From JBJXHC01 sp964538485 (GTDB lineage Bacteria; Bacteroidota; Ignavibacteria; UBA10030; UBA6906), in assembly GCA_964538485.1 (NCBI GenBank), contig CAZIHJ010000087.1:1-12814 (forward strand): a stretch of DNA of 12,814 nucleotides. The letters are read 5' to 3'. A model generated the notes under the pieces. That model was given only the letters and a program-made list of their open reading frames with translations. It searched no databases and was not told the DNA's origin. The position numbers and the translations under genes were made by a program. Below, one piece after another: positions 6,583-12,814 of this stretch; position 1 is the stretch's first letter, and every line of letters starts with the position of its first letter.

Positions 6583-9567
6583 ATGTTCAAAGAGCTCACA
6601 GAAAAAATCTCCTATCCCGAAGTTGAAAAGAACATCCTGAGGTTCTGGAAGGAACACGGGATCTTCGAGAAGAGCATTTCCACCCGGGAAGGAAAGCCGG
6701 GGTTCACATTTTATGAGGGACCGCCTACGGCCAATGGTCGTCCCGGCATTCATCATGTGATGGCGCGTGCGCTCAAGGATCTCGTGTGCAGATATAAGAC
6801 GATGCGCGGGTTCCAGGTACACCGCAAAGCCGGATGGGACACGCACGGACTTCCTGTGGAGATCGAAGTCGAGAAACAACTTGGCTTCAAGCACAAGGAT
6901 GAGATTGTGAAGTACGGAGTAGCGGAGTTCAACGCCAAATGTCGCGAGTCGGTCTGGAAGTATAAGACCGAATGGGAAGCGATGACTGAGCAGATGGGTT
7001 ATTGGGTCGATCTCTCGAAGCCTTACGTCACGTTTGAGAACGATTACATCGAATCCATCTGGTGGGCGCTGAAGCGCTTCTACGACGAGGGGATGATTTA
7101 CAAGGGATATAAGATTCAACCCTATTGCCCGCGCTGCGAGACACCGCTGTCATCGCACGAAGTCTCGCAAGGGTACGAGAATGTGAAGGACCCAAGCGTA
7201 TACGTGAAGATGCGATTGAAGGATCAACCCGACACGTCGTTCCTGGTCTGGACGACAACGCCGTGGACGTTGATCTCGAATGTTGCGCTCGCTGTTCATC
7301 CCGACGTGGACTATGTGAAGGTGGAACACAAGGGCGAGAAGCTGATTCTTGCTGAAGCGAGACTTGGTGTGCTGGATGGCGAATACGTGGTGATCGAAAA
7401 GATGACTGGAAAATCACTCGTTGGTAAAGACTACGAGCGTCTGTTCAACTATCATCCCGTTGACAAGAAAGCGTTTTATGTCGTTGAAGCGGACTTTGTC
7501 ACCACCGACGATGGTTCCGGCATCGTGCACATGGCACCTGCGTACGGTGAGGATGATTATCAGACATCAAAGAAATATGATCTCCCTGCTCTCCATCCGG
7601 TGAACCGGAGCGGTGAGTTTGGAACGGAAGTAACCGAGTTTGCAGGAAAGTTCGTAAAGGAAGCCGATCCGCTCATTATTCAAAATCTCAAGTCGCGCGG
7701 TCTTCTCTATAGAAAAGAAACAATCACGCACAGCTACCCGCATTGCTGGCGTTGCAAGACACCGTTGCTGTATTATGCGCGGGACTCCTGGTACATCAGC
7801 ACAACGAAGTATGCCGATAGGATGATTGCGATGAACAAGCAGATCAACTGGGTGCCACCGGAAGTTGGGGAAGGACGCTTCGGCAATTGGTTGGAAGAAA
7901 ATAAGGACTGGGCGCTTTCACGCGATCGCTTCTGGGGAACGCCTCTGCCGATTTGGGTCTGCGAAAAGTGCGGAAAGCAACAGTGTATCGGAAGCGTGGA
8001 GGAACTCCGGAGCGTTTCGGGGTTCACGGGTGAACAACTCGATCTTCACAAGCCGTTCGTCGATGGAATCACNNNNNNNNNNNNNNNNNNNNNNNNNNNN
8101 NNNNNNNNNNNNNNNNNNNNNNNNNNNNNNNNNNNNNNNNNNNNNNNNNNNNNNNNNNNNNNNNNNNNNNNNATCCTCGACAAGGACGGCCAGAAGATGT
8201 CCAAGTCAAAGGGGAACACAGTTGATCCGTTTGCAATAATTACGAAGTACGGTGCTGATGCCACGCGCTGGTATCTTGTAACGACGAGTCCACCCTGGCG
8301 ACCGACGATGTTTGATGAGGACGGTCTCGGAGAAGTGCAGCGGAAATTCTTCGGAACGCTTGTAAACACGTACGCCTTCTTCGCTCTCTATGCAAACATC
8401 GACAAATTCACGTATGCAGAACAACGCATCCCGGTACAGAATCGGCCGGAAATCGACCGCTGGATTCTCTCGGAACTGAATTCGCTCGTAAAACGCTATA
8501 CAGAGCAAATGGATGCCTATGACGTCACGAAAGCAGCCCGGAGTGTGAGCGACTTCACGATAGATCAACTCTCAAATTGGTATGTTCGACGGAACCGTCG
8601 CCGCTTCTGGAAGAACGAAATGGGTGCCGACAAGACCGCTGCCTACCAGACATTGTACGAATGCCTGGTTGCGGTCACAAAAATGATGGCACCGTTTGCA
8701 CCGTTTCTTGCCGAAGAGTTGTACAGAAATCTCGTTCAAATTACCGGGCGCGAGCAGGCAGAGTCGGTCCATTTGAGCATGATACCGGATATTGAAACGG
8801 GCGCAATTGATTCGGCACTTGAAGCAAGAATGAAACGGGCGCAGACAATCGTCATGCTTGTTCGGGCGATGAGGATGAAATCCAATCTCAAGGTCCGTCA
8901 GCCGTTGAAGAGGATTATGCTTCCGGTGGCCAGTGAGCAGGAACGCGCCGACGTGCAGCACATGGAGGATCTGATTCTCGACGAGATTAATGTGAAGTCC
9001 ATCGAGTATGTGACGGACGAGTCGGGGATCATCAGCAAGAAGGCGAAGGCGAATTTCAAATCCATTGGGCCGAAGTTCGGAAAATCTGTGCAACAGGTGG
9101 CGGCACGTATCAAAGAGATGACGGCGGCTGAGATCGGCGAGTTGGAACGGAATACGTCCTGTGAGTTGCGTGTGAATGGCTCGTCATACACGATTGCTGT
9201 CGGGGACGTTGAGATTATACGTCAGGATATTCAGGGTTGGCTTGTGGAGTCGGATGGCGGGCTGACGGTTGCTCTGGACATTGAGCTCGACGATACATTG
9301 ATTGCTGAAGGAAACGCGCGGGAATTTGTCAGCCGCGTACAGAACATGCGCAAGGAAGCGGGGTTTCTCGTCACCGATAGAATCAATATGTACTATACGG
9401 CACCGGAACAATTCCATATTGCCATTCAGGCAATGGCGCAGTACATCCGGAATGAGACGCTGGCGATCCTGGTGTCCAACAGTTACAAGGCGGGAGAGTT
9501 TTCTTCCGTTCTGGATATTAACGGTGAGCGGGTTGAAGTCGGCATCGAACGGACACAAACGCTATAA
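6583..9567 (+). CDS. ileS: Isoleucyl-tRNA synthetase, type 2 (IleRS2) with altered HIGH motif, contains an assembly gap
   Basis: It charges tRNA-Ile with isoleucine. Type 2 (eukaryote-like, mupirocin-resistant class) is indicated by the N-terminus YPEVEKNILRFWKEHGIFEK, by FYEGPPTANG, and by a C-terminal region unlike type 1 (LIAEGNAREFVSRVQNMRKE). The class I signature reads G55-I56-H57-H58 (GIHH, 6745-6756) instead of HxGH. The CP1 editing domain contains TTDDGSGIVHMAPAYGEDD (from residue 307). CxxC pairs appear at CPRC (C182, C185), CWRC and CEKC. After the gap, KMSKS (8194-8208) is intact, followed by the helical anticodon-binding domain (about residue 640 onward, YVRRNRRRFW). The gap removes the region expected to hold WFDSG and the DQTRGWF-like motif. 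Type-2 enzymes are about 1050-1100 residues, so more than 33 residues are missing. The frame is kept across the gap. It starts 6 nt after the SIMPL gene with only a weak ribosome site. Confidence 0.96.
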   Translation: MFKELTEKISYPEVEKNILRFWKEHGIFEKSISTREGKPGFTFYEGPPTANGRPGIHHVMARALKDLVCRYKTMRGFQVHRKAGWDTHGLPVEIEVEKQLGFKHKDEIVKYGVAEFNAKCRESVWKYKTEWEAMTEQMGYWVDLSKPYVTFENDYIESIWWALKRFYDEGMIYKGYKIQPYCPRCETPLSSHEVSQGYENVKDPSVYVKMRLKDQPDTSFLVWTTTPWTLISNVALAVHPDVDYVKVEHKGEKLILAEARLGVLDGEYVVIEKMTGKSLVGKDYERLFNYHPVDKKAFYVVEADFVTTDDGSGIVHMAPAYGEDDYQTSKKYDLPALHPVNRSGEFGTEVTEFAGKFVKEADPLIIQNLKSRGLLYRKETITHSYPHCWRCKTPLLYYARDSWYISTTKYADRMIAMNKQINWVPPEVGEGRFGNWLEENKDWALSRDRFWGTPLPIWVCEKCGKQQCIGSVEELRSVSGFTGEQLDLHKPFVDGIXXXXXXXXXXXXXXXXXXXXXXXXXXXXXXXXXXILDKDGQKMSKSKGNTVDPFAIITKYGADATRWYLVTTSPPWRPTMFDEDGLGEVQRKFFGTLVNTYAFFALYANIDKFTYAEQRIPVQNRPEIDRWILSELNSLVKRYTEQMDAYDVTKAARSVSDFTIDQLSNWYVRRNRRRFWKNEMGADKTAAYQTLYECLVAVTKMMAPFAPFLAEELYRNLVQITGREQAESVHLSMIPDIETGAIDSALEARMKRAQTIVMLVRAMRMKSNLKVRQPLKRIMLPVASEQERADVQHMEDLILDEINVKSIEYVTDESGIISKKAKANFKSIGPKFGKSVQQVAARIKEMTAAEIGELERNTSCELRVNGSSYTIAVGDVEIIRQDIQGWLVESDGGLTVALDIELDDTLIAEGNAREFVSRVQNMRKEAGFLVTDRINMYYTAPEQFHIAIQAMAQYIRNETLAILVSNSYKAGEFSSVLDINGERVEVGIERTQTL
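8073..8172. other. Assembly gap (100 N) inside ileS
   Basis: A run of exactly 100 N between the end of the CP1/connective region (FVDGI) and ILDKDGQKMSKS. IleRS2 has clearly more than 33 residues there, including the WFDSG motif, so the length is nominal although the frame happens to be kept. Confidence 0.95.
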
Positions 9568-9579
9568 CGTACTTTCACG

Positions 9580-9588
9580 AAGGAGAAG
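9580..9588 (+). promoter_or_regulatory. Shine-Dalgarno that fixes the dksA start
   Basis: AAGGAGAAG lies 7 nt before ATG 9596. The frame is open far upstream inside ileS, so this site and the family N-terminus decide the start. Confidence 0.8.
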
Positions 9589-9595
9589 TGTTCAC

Positions 9596-10153
9596 ATGGC
9601 GAAATCGAAAGTTGTCAAGTCCACTGTAGAAATCATGAAGGAGAAGGCCGCATCGCGCTCGAAGCAGATCAAGAAGGCGAAGGTAAACCTGAAGAAGGCA
9701 ATTGCAGTCAAGAAGACAGAGGCCAAGGCCCTGGGCCCGAAGACATTTACCGCTGGCGAACTGAAACAGTTCAAGGAGATCATCCTCGAAAAGCGCAAGG
9801 AAACGATCGAAGAGCTTGATACGTTGAAAGAAAGCATGATGGATGTGACAACGGGTGAATATGTCAGTGAGAATTCCACATACTCCCTGCACATGGAGCA
9901 GGGTACTGATGCTATGGAACGGGAGAAAACATTCCTCTTTGCGTCGCGCGGCAGCAAGTTCGTCAACCAGTTGGATGATGCCCTTGTGCGTATTGAGGCG
10001 GGAACATTCGGCCTCTGCAAGACGTGCAGCCTGCTCATTCCGAAGGAGCGGCTTGAAGCTGTGCCAACGGCAACAACATGCGCCGAGTTCAAGAACACTA
10101 ATACCCCTTGCGACCGCGGGAAGATCGCCCTGGCGCGGCGAAAACACGACTAA
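9596..10153 (+). CDS. dksA: DksA/TraR-family protein with lysine-rich tail and modified zinc finger
   Basis: A 185-residue member of the DksA/TraR family, whose members bind RNA polymerase through its secondary channel and tune transcription with (p)ppGpp. Residues 1-49 are a basic tail with 15 Lys. Residues 52-135 form the coiled-coil hairpin; near the expected tip is TDAMEREK (D105, E108), comparable to DPVDRA of E. coli DksA. The zinc-finger region reads LCKTC (C141, C144), RLEAVPTATTCAEF (C162, F165), then TPCDRGK (C172). The fourth canonical Cys is replaced by Phe (TTC, 10088-10090), and another Cys lies seven residues on. It sits between ileS and lspA, exactly where Firmicutes carry ylyA, also a DksA/TraR-type protein. 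The family call is strong; equivalence to true DksA is uncertain. Confidence 0.9.
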   Translation: MAKSKVVKSTVEIMKEKAASRSKQIKKAKVNLKKAIAVKKTEAKALGPKTFTAGELKQFKEIILEKRKETIEELDTLKESMMDVTTGEYVSENSTYSLHMEQGTDAMEREKTFLFASRGSKFVNQLDDALVRIEAGTFGLCKTCSLLIPKERLEAVPTATTCAEFKNTNTPCDRGKIALARRKHD

Positions 10154-10165
10154 GACGGAGATCAC

Positions 10166-10774
10166 GTGCGGGTTCTTATTCTGTCAGCCCTTATTGTCAT
10201 CTCCGACCAAATCACCAAGCTAATGGTCAAGGGGATCAGTGTTCCTGCTCTCGGAATTCACTTCGAGGGGATGCAATACGGATCCAGTACTCCGGTGTGG
10301 GGTGAGTTCTTTCGTTTGACCTATATCGAGAATCCGGGCATGGCGTTCGGCATTGATCTCGGTGGCAAGCTGTTCTTTTCAATTTTTTCAGTTCTTGCCA
10401 GCGCCGCAATTCTCGTCTACCTTTTCAAGGCACGTACCGAGCCGCTCGGGTTTCGTCTCTCGCTTGCATTAATTCTGGGTGGGGCCATTGGTAACCTCAT
10501 TGACAGGGTATTCTACGGCGTGATCTTCAATGAAGCGCCGTTGTTTTATGGGAAGGTGGTGGACTTTTTCGACGTCGACTTCTTCAATATTTCCATCGGA
10601 AGCTATCACCTGAGTCGGTGGCCGGTATTTAACATCGCCGACGCTGCCGTTACTGTCGGCGTTATCCTGCTGCTGATTTTCCATCGCTCAACACAGAATG
10701 TCCCGGTGGCTGCAGTTCCCTCAGTGAATGAATCTGCGACGAACGAACAGACACCGCAGGCCGGTCAACCCTGA
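10166..10774 (+). CDS. lspA: Lipoprotein signal peptidase (signal peptidase II)
   Basis: An inner-membrane aspartyl protease that removes the signal peptide from diacylated prolipoproteins. Of 202 residues, about the first 175 are core, with four hydrophobic segments. Conserved blocks are SDQITK (D14), IENPGMAFG, GGAIGNLIDRV with catalytic D113, and FNIADAAVTVG with catalytic D159. An extended loop (VDFFDVDFFNISIGSYHLSR) lies between the two catalytic blocks, and the C-terminal tail is hydrophilic, rich in N, T, P and Q. The start is GTG at 10166 with GGAG 5 nt upstream, 12 nt after the dksA stop. It is followed 9 nt later by the pseudouridine synthase gene, the common lspA-rluD order. Confidence 0.97.
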   Translation: MRVLILSALIVISDQITKLMVKGISVPALGIHFEGMQYGSSTPVWGEFFRLTYIENPGMAFGIDLGGKLFFSIFSVLASAAILVYLFKARTEPLGFRLSLALILGGAIGNLIDRVFYGVIFNEAPLFYGKVVDFFDVDFFNISIGSYHLSRWPVFNIADAAVTVGVILLLIFHRSTQNVPVAAVPSVNESATNEQTPQAGQP

Positions 10775-10783
10775 CCCTCACGC

Positions 10784-11737
10784 ATGCCCTACGAGTTTGA
10801 TATCGTTGTTCCTCCCGGCAAGAAAAAGGAACGGCTTGATGTATTCCTCACCCATCATGTTGAAAACGCCACCCGCAACAAGGTGCAGTCCGCAATTCGC
10901 GCAGGCAAAGTCCTCGTAGATGGCAAGGAAGTCCGGTCAAGCCATCAGGTAAGTCCCGGAGAAACGATTCATATCACTCTCCCGAAATCTCCTCCTCAGG
11001 AAGCCCTGCCTGAAAATTTGCCACTCGACATTCTGCACGAGGATGATGCAGTTATTGTTGTGAATAAGGCAGCGGGAATGGTAACACATCCCGCACACGG
11101 CAACTACACCGGAACACTCGTGAACGCACTATTGCATCACTGCAACGCGCTCTCCGGTGTGAACGATCCCACGCGACCGGGGATTGTCCACCGGCTCGAC
11201 AAGGATACTTCCGGCGTGATGGTGATTGCAAAGACCGACGCTGCACATGCGCAGCTTGCACGTCAGTTTGCAAAACGGACGATCCAACGCGAGTACTGGG
11301 CGATCGTCTGGGGTGTGTTCAAGGAGAGGCGCGGGCTTATTGAGGCACAACTTGGACGGAGCAAATCCGACCGGAAGAAGATGGCGGTGGTAACCGATGG
11401 CAAACACGCTGCAACCGAGTATGAGGTGCTGCAGCAATTCGAATACCTCTCACTTATACGTTTGAAGCTCCGGACTGGCCGAACCCACCAGATTCGTGTG
11501 CATCTTGCGCACGTAAACCACCCGGTATTCGGTGATCCAACGTACAACGGGCGGCATCTCATTTGGGGACCCGGGACGCCAAAGCAAAAAGCCGAGGTTG
11601 ATCGGCTCCTCAAGCTCATACCCCGACAGGCCCTGCACGCAAAAACACTCGGATTTATCCATCCTGTAACCCGTAAGCACACGGCATTCGATTCTCCACT
11701 TCCTGCCGATATGGAAGCGCTTCTCACGTCCCTTTAA
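10784..11737 (+). CDS. rluD: RluA/RluD-family 23S rRNA pseudouridine synthase
   Basis: It isomerises uridine to pseudouridine in rRNA; RluD itself modifies helix 69 of 23S rRNA. The 317-residue protein has an N-terminal S4 RNA-binding domain (ERLDVFLTHHV to about residue 70: RAGKVLVDGKEVRSSHQVSPG). The catalytic domain follows, with VNKAAGMVTHPAHGN, the signature GIVHRLDKDTSGVMVIAKT with catalytic D139, and LRTGRTHQIRVHLAHVNHPV with GDPTYNG. The length is near that of RluD. The start is ATG 10784, 9 nt after lspA, with no clear Shine-Dalgarno, which fits translational coupling. It is the last gene of the operon. The exact target within the RluA/C/D family is inferred from the S4 domain and the neighbour lspA. 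Confidence 0.94.
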   Translation: MPYEFDIVVPPGKKKERLDVFLTHHVENATRNKVQSAIRAGKVLVDGKEVRSSHQVSPGETIHITLPKSPPQEALPENLPLDILHEDDAVIVVNKAAGMVTHPAHGNYTGTLVNALLHHCNALSGVNDPTRPGIVHRLDKDTSGVMVIAKTDAAHAQLARQFAKRTIQREYWAIVWGVFKERRGLIEAQLGRSKSDRKKMAVVTDGKHAATEYEVLQQFEYLSLIRLKLRTGRTHQIRVHLAHVNHPVFGDPTYNGRHLIWGPGTPKQKAEVDRLLKLIPRQALHAKTLGFIHPVTRKHTAFDSPLPADMEALLTSL

Positions 11738-11769
11738 GTCTTTCCATCAAAATATACTTAATAAGGTGG

Positions 11770-11798
11770 TTGCAGGTGTTGTTGCCGAACATTATATT
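11770..11798 (+). promoter_or_regulatory. Candidate promoter of the outer-membrane barrel gene
   Basis: TTGCAG (11770-11775), a 17-nt spacer and TATATT (11793-11798) give the same -10 and spacing as the operon promoter at 3741-3769. The leader to ATG 11915 would be about 110 nt. I see no riboswitch, tRNA or strong hairpin in 11738-11914, and no convincing terminator after the upstream operon. Confidence 0.5.
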
Positions 11799-11905
11799 GC
11801 TGGCCACTTGCTTTGCTATATGGAATACTTTTGGAACTTGAGGGCTTCGTTGCATAACGGAACCACTGCTTGACCAGAAGTTCACTCAACCAACACACAA
11901 TTCAT

Positions 11906-11910
11906 GGAGG
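11906..11910 (+). promoter_or_regulatory. Shine-Dalgarno that fixes the last gene's start
   Basis: GGAGG lies 4 nt before ATG 11915, directly ahead of a classical signal peptide. It decides against the in-frame upstream TTG at 11870. Confidence 0.75.
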
Positions 11911-11914
11911 TCGT

Positions 11915-12814
11915 ATGAAGGCATTGCTACGATGTTCCTGGATGATCGGCGTTTTGCTGGTGGGCCTGTCATCCACTTCATGGTCGCAGTCAGACCTGGA
12001 GAATATTCTCAAGCAATACGAATCGGAATCGGCCAAAGGATACATTCAGCCGATGGCGGATTTGTTCGGGGCAAATATGAATGCAGGTTTGTACCATTCG
12101 GCTGCCATTCCGCAAACCGGATTCTCGCTGCAAATCGATTTGATCGGGATGGGTTCGTCGGTTGGTGACGATCAGAAGACCTACACGCTTGATCTCCCGG
12201 CAAGCTTCACCCAGCGAACGATGAAGGCGCCGACGATCTTCGGACCGAAGTCGACCCAGGTCACCGATCCGAACGGCTTCCAATTCAAACCGTCAGATGG
12301 AATCATTGATGCAAGTCTGTTCCCGCTTGCTGTTCCCCAGTTGACGATCGGTAACATCTACGGGACACAGGCGATGGTCCGGTTCATTGCCACACCTTCG
12401 TTTAGTGATGAGAAGTTTCCGAAGACAACATTGTGGGGCGCCGGATTGCGCCACAGCATTAGCCAGTATTTGGGCGAATCAGCTCCTCTGGATATTGCCG
12501 CGGGATTCTTTTACAGCAGCTTTACCGTTGGCGATATTATTGATTTCAGCGGCCTCTCCATCGGCGCACAGGCGAGCAAAAGCTTCAGTGTACTGAATCT
12601 CTATGGCGGCCTCGCGTGGGAGAAAAGCACTATGAACCTCTCGTATAAACCCAGCGCGACGAATGCCTCCGCTGTGGATATTGATCTGGACGGGGATAAT
12701 GCATTTCGATTCACGGTGGGCGCAGGGTTGAAACTTGCCGTATTCAATATTTTTGCCGACGCCAACTTCGGGTCAATCACCAACTTCTCCGGCGGTATTG
12801 GTTTCGGATTCTAA
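11915..12814 (+). CDS. DUF6588-like predicted outer-membrane beta-barrel protein
   Basis: A 299-residue protein that begins with a signal peptide (MKALLRCSWMIGVLLVGLSS, likely cleavage after SWS near residue 24). A short helical stretch follows (LENILKQYESESAKGYIQPM), then alternating polar and apolar strands to the end. Strand-like blocks such as LWGAGLRHSISQYL, LDIAAGFFYSSFTVG, LNLYGGLAWEKSTM and AFRFTVGAGLKLAVFNIFAD, with a terminal GGIGFGF ending in Phe, point to an outer-membrane barrel. The overall layout (MADLFGANMNAGLYHSA, then LFPLAVPQLTIGNIYGTQAM) resembles the DUF6588 family of Bacteroidota and relatives. The function is unknown. It has its own candidate promoter, so it is probably not part of the upstream operon. 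The stop TAA is the last three bases of the window. Confidence 0.8.
   Translation: MKALLRCSWMIGVLLVGLSSTSWSQSDLENILKQYESESAKGYIQPMADLFGANMNAGLYHSAAIPQTGFSLQIDLIGMGSSVGDDQKTYTLDLPASFTQRTMKAPTIFGPKSTQVTDPNGFQFKPSDGIIDASLFPLAVPQLTIGNIYGTQAMVRFIATPSFSDEKFPKTTLWGAGLRHSISQYLGESAPLDIAAGFFYSSFTVGDIIDFSGLSIGAQASKSFSVLNLYGGLAWEKSTMNLSYKPSATNASAVDIDLDGDNAFRFTVGAGLKLAVFNIFADANFGSITNFSGGIGFGF

Noticed and set aside
6316..7119. Minus-strand open frame of 267 codons opposite the SIMPL gene and ileS
   Set aside because: It covers two firm genes on the other strand and shows no recognisable domain or ribosome site.
9302..9595. Upstream extension of the dksA reading frame into ileS
   Set aside because: The extra residues lie out of frame inside the ileS C-terminus, while a good Shine-Dalgarno and the family N-terminus mark ATG 9596.
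11738..11914. Possible small RNA, tRNA or riboswitch in the intergenic region after rluD
   Set aside because: I find no cloverleaf, no strong stem and no known aptamer pattern; only a candidate promoter and a ribosome site are supportable.

Overview
The window reads as a scaffold piece from a diderm bacterium of the Bacteroidota/Chlorobi/Ignavibacteria (FCB) group, most likely an Ignavibacteria-like lineage rather than a classical Bacteroidetes. The signs are a type-2 isoleucyl-tRNA synthetase of the Bacteroidota kind, a DksA-family protein with a lysine-rich tail, a secreted DUF6588-like beta-barrel protein with a C-terminal Phe, and a large TPR protein. Several genes also have clear Shine-Dalgarno sites, and the candidate promoters are sigma70-like (TTGATT or TTGCAG, 17 nt, TATATT) rather than of the classical Bacteroidetes type. 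The phylum is an inference. Three runs of exactly 100 N (1155-1254, 3982-4081, 8073-8172) are scaffold gaps that interrupt genes.

Left part, minus strand (3604 down to 1): a 12-repeat TPR protein closed by a strong intrinsic terminator, then larE (sulfur transferase of nickel-pincer cofactor synthesis, three-cysteine type), then a type-2 NADH:quinone oxidoreductase. The start of the last gene lies in a gap and its end lies beyond the window.

A 181-nt divergent promoter region (3605-3785) separates these from a tightly packed plus-strand operon of nine genes (3786-11737): yggS, divIVA, purine nucleoside phosphorylase, a DUF2905 membrane protein, a secreted SIMPL/DUF541 protein, ileS (type 2), a DksA/TraR protein, lspA and an RluD-family pseudouridine synthase. 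Spacings run from a 26-nt overlap to 28 nt. The order yggS-divIVA-ileS-dksA-like-lspA-rluD matches the Gram-positive ylmE-divIVA-ileS-ylyA-lspA-ylyB cluster. Here sepF, yggT and ylmH are absent, and three other genes sit between divIVA and ileS. A separate gene with its own candidate promoter, encoding a predicted outer-membrane barrel, ends the window.

Most of the content is core housekeeping: translation, tRNA charging, rRNA modification, lipoprotein maturation, polar growth or division, and purine salvage. I see no mobile element, CRISPR array, phage or defence system, and no evidence for a wholly new system. The points that deserve attention are residue-level departures in known enzymes: an altered HIGH motif (GIHH) in IleRS2, a Phe in place of the fourth zinc-finger Cys of the DksA-like protein, Asp in place of the purine-recognising Asn in the phosphorylase, and a cluster-type LarE. 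The cross-phylum gene order is also notable.
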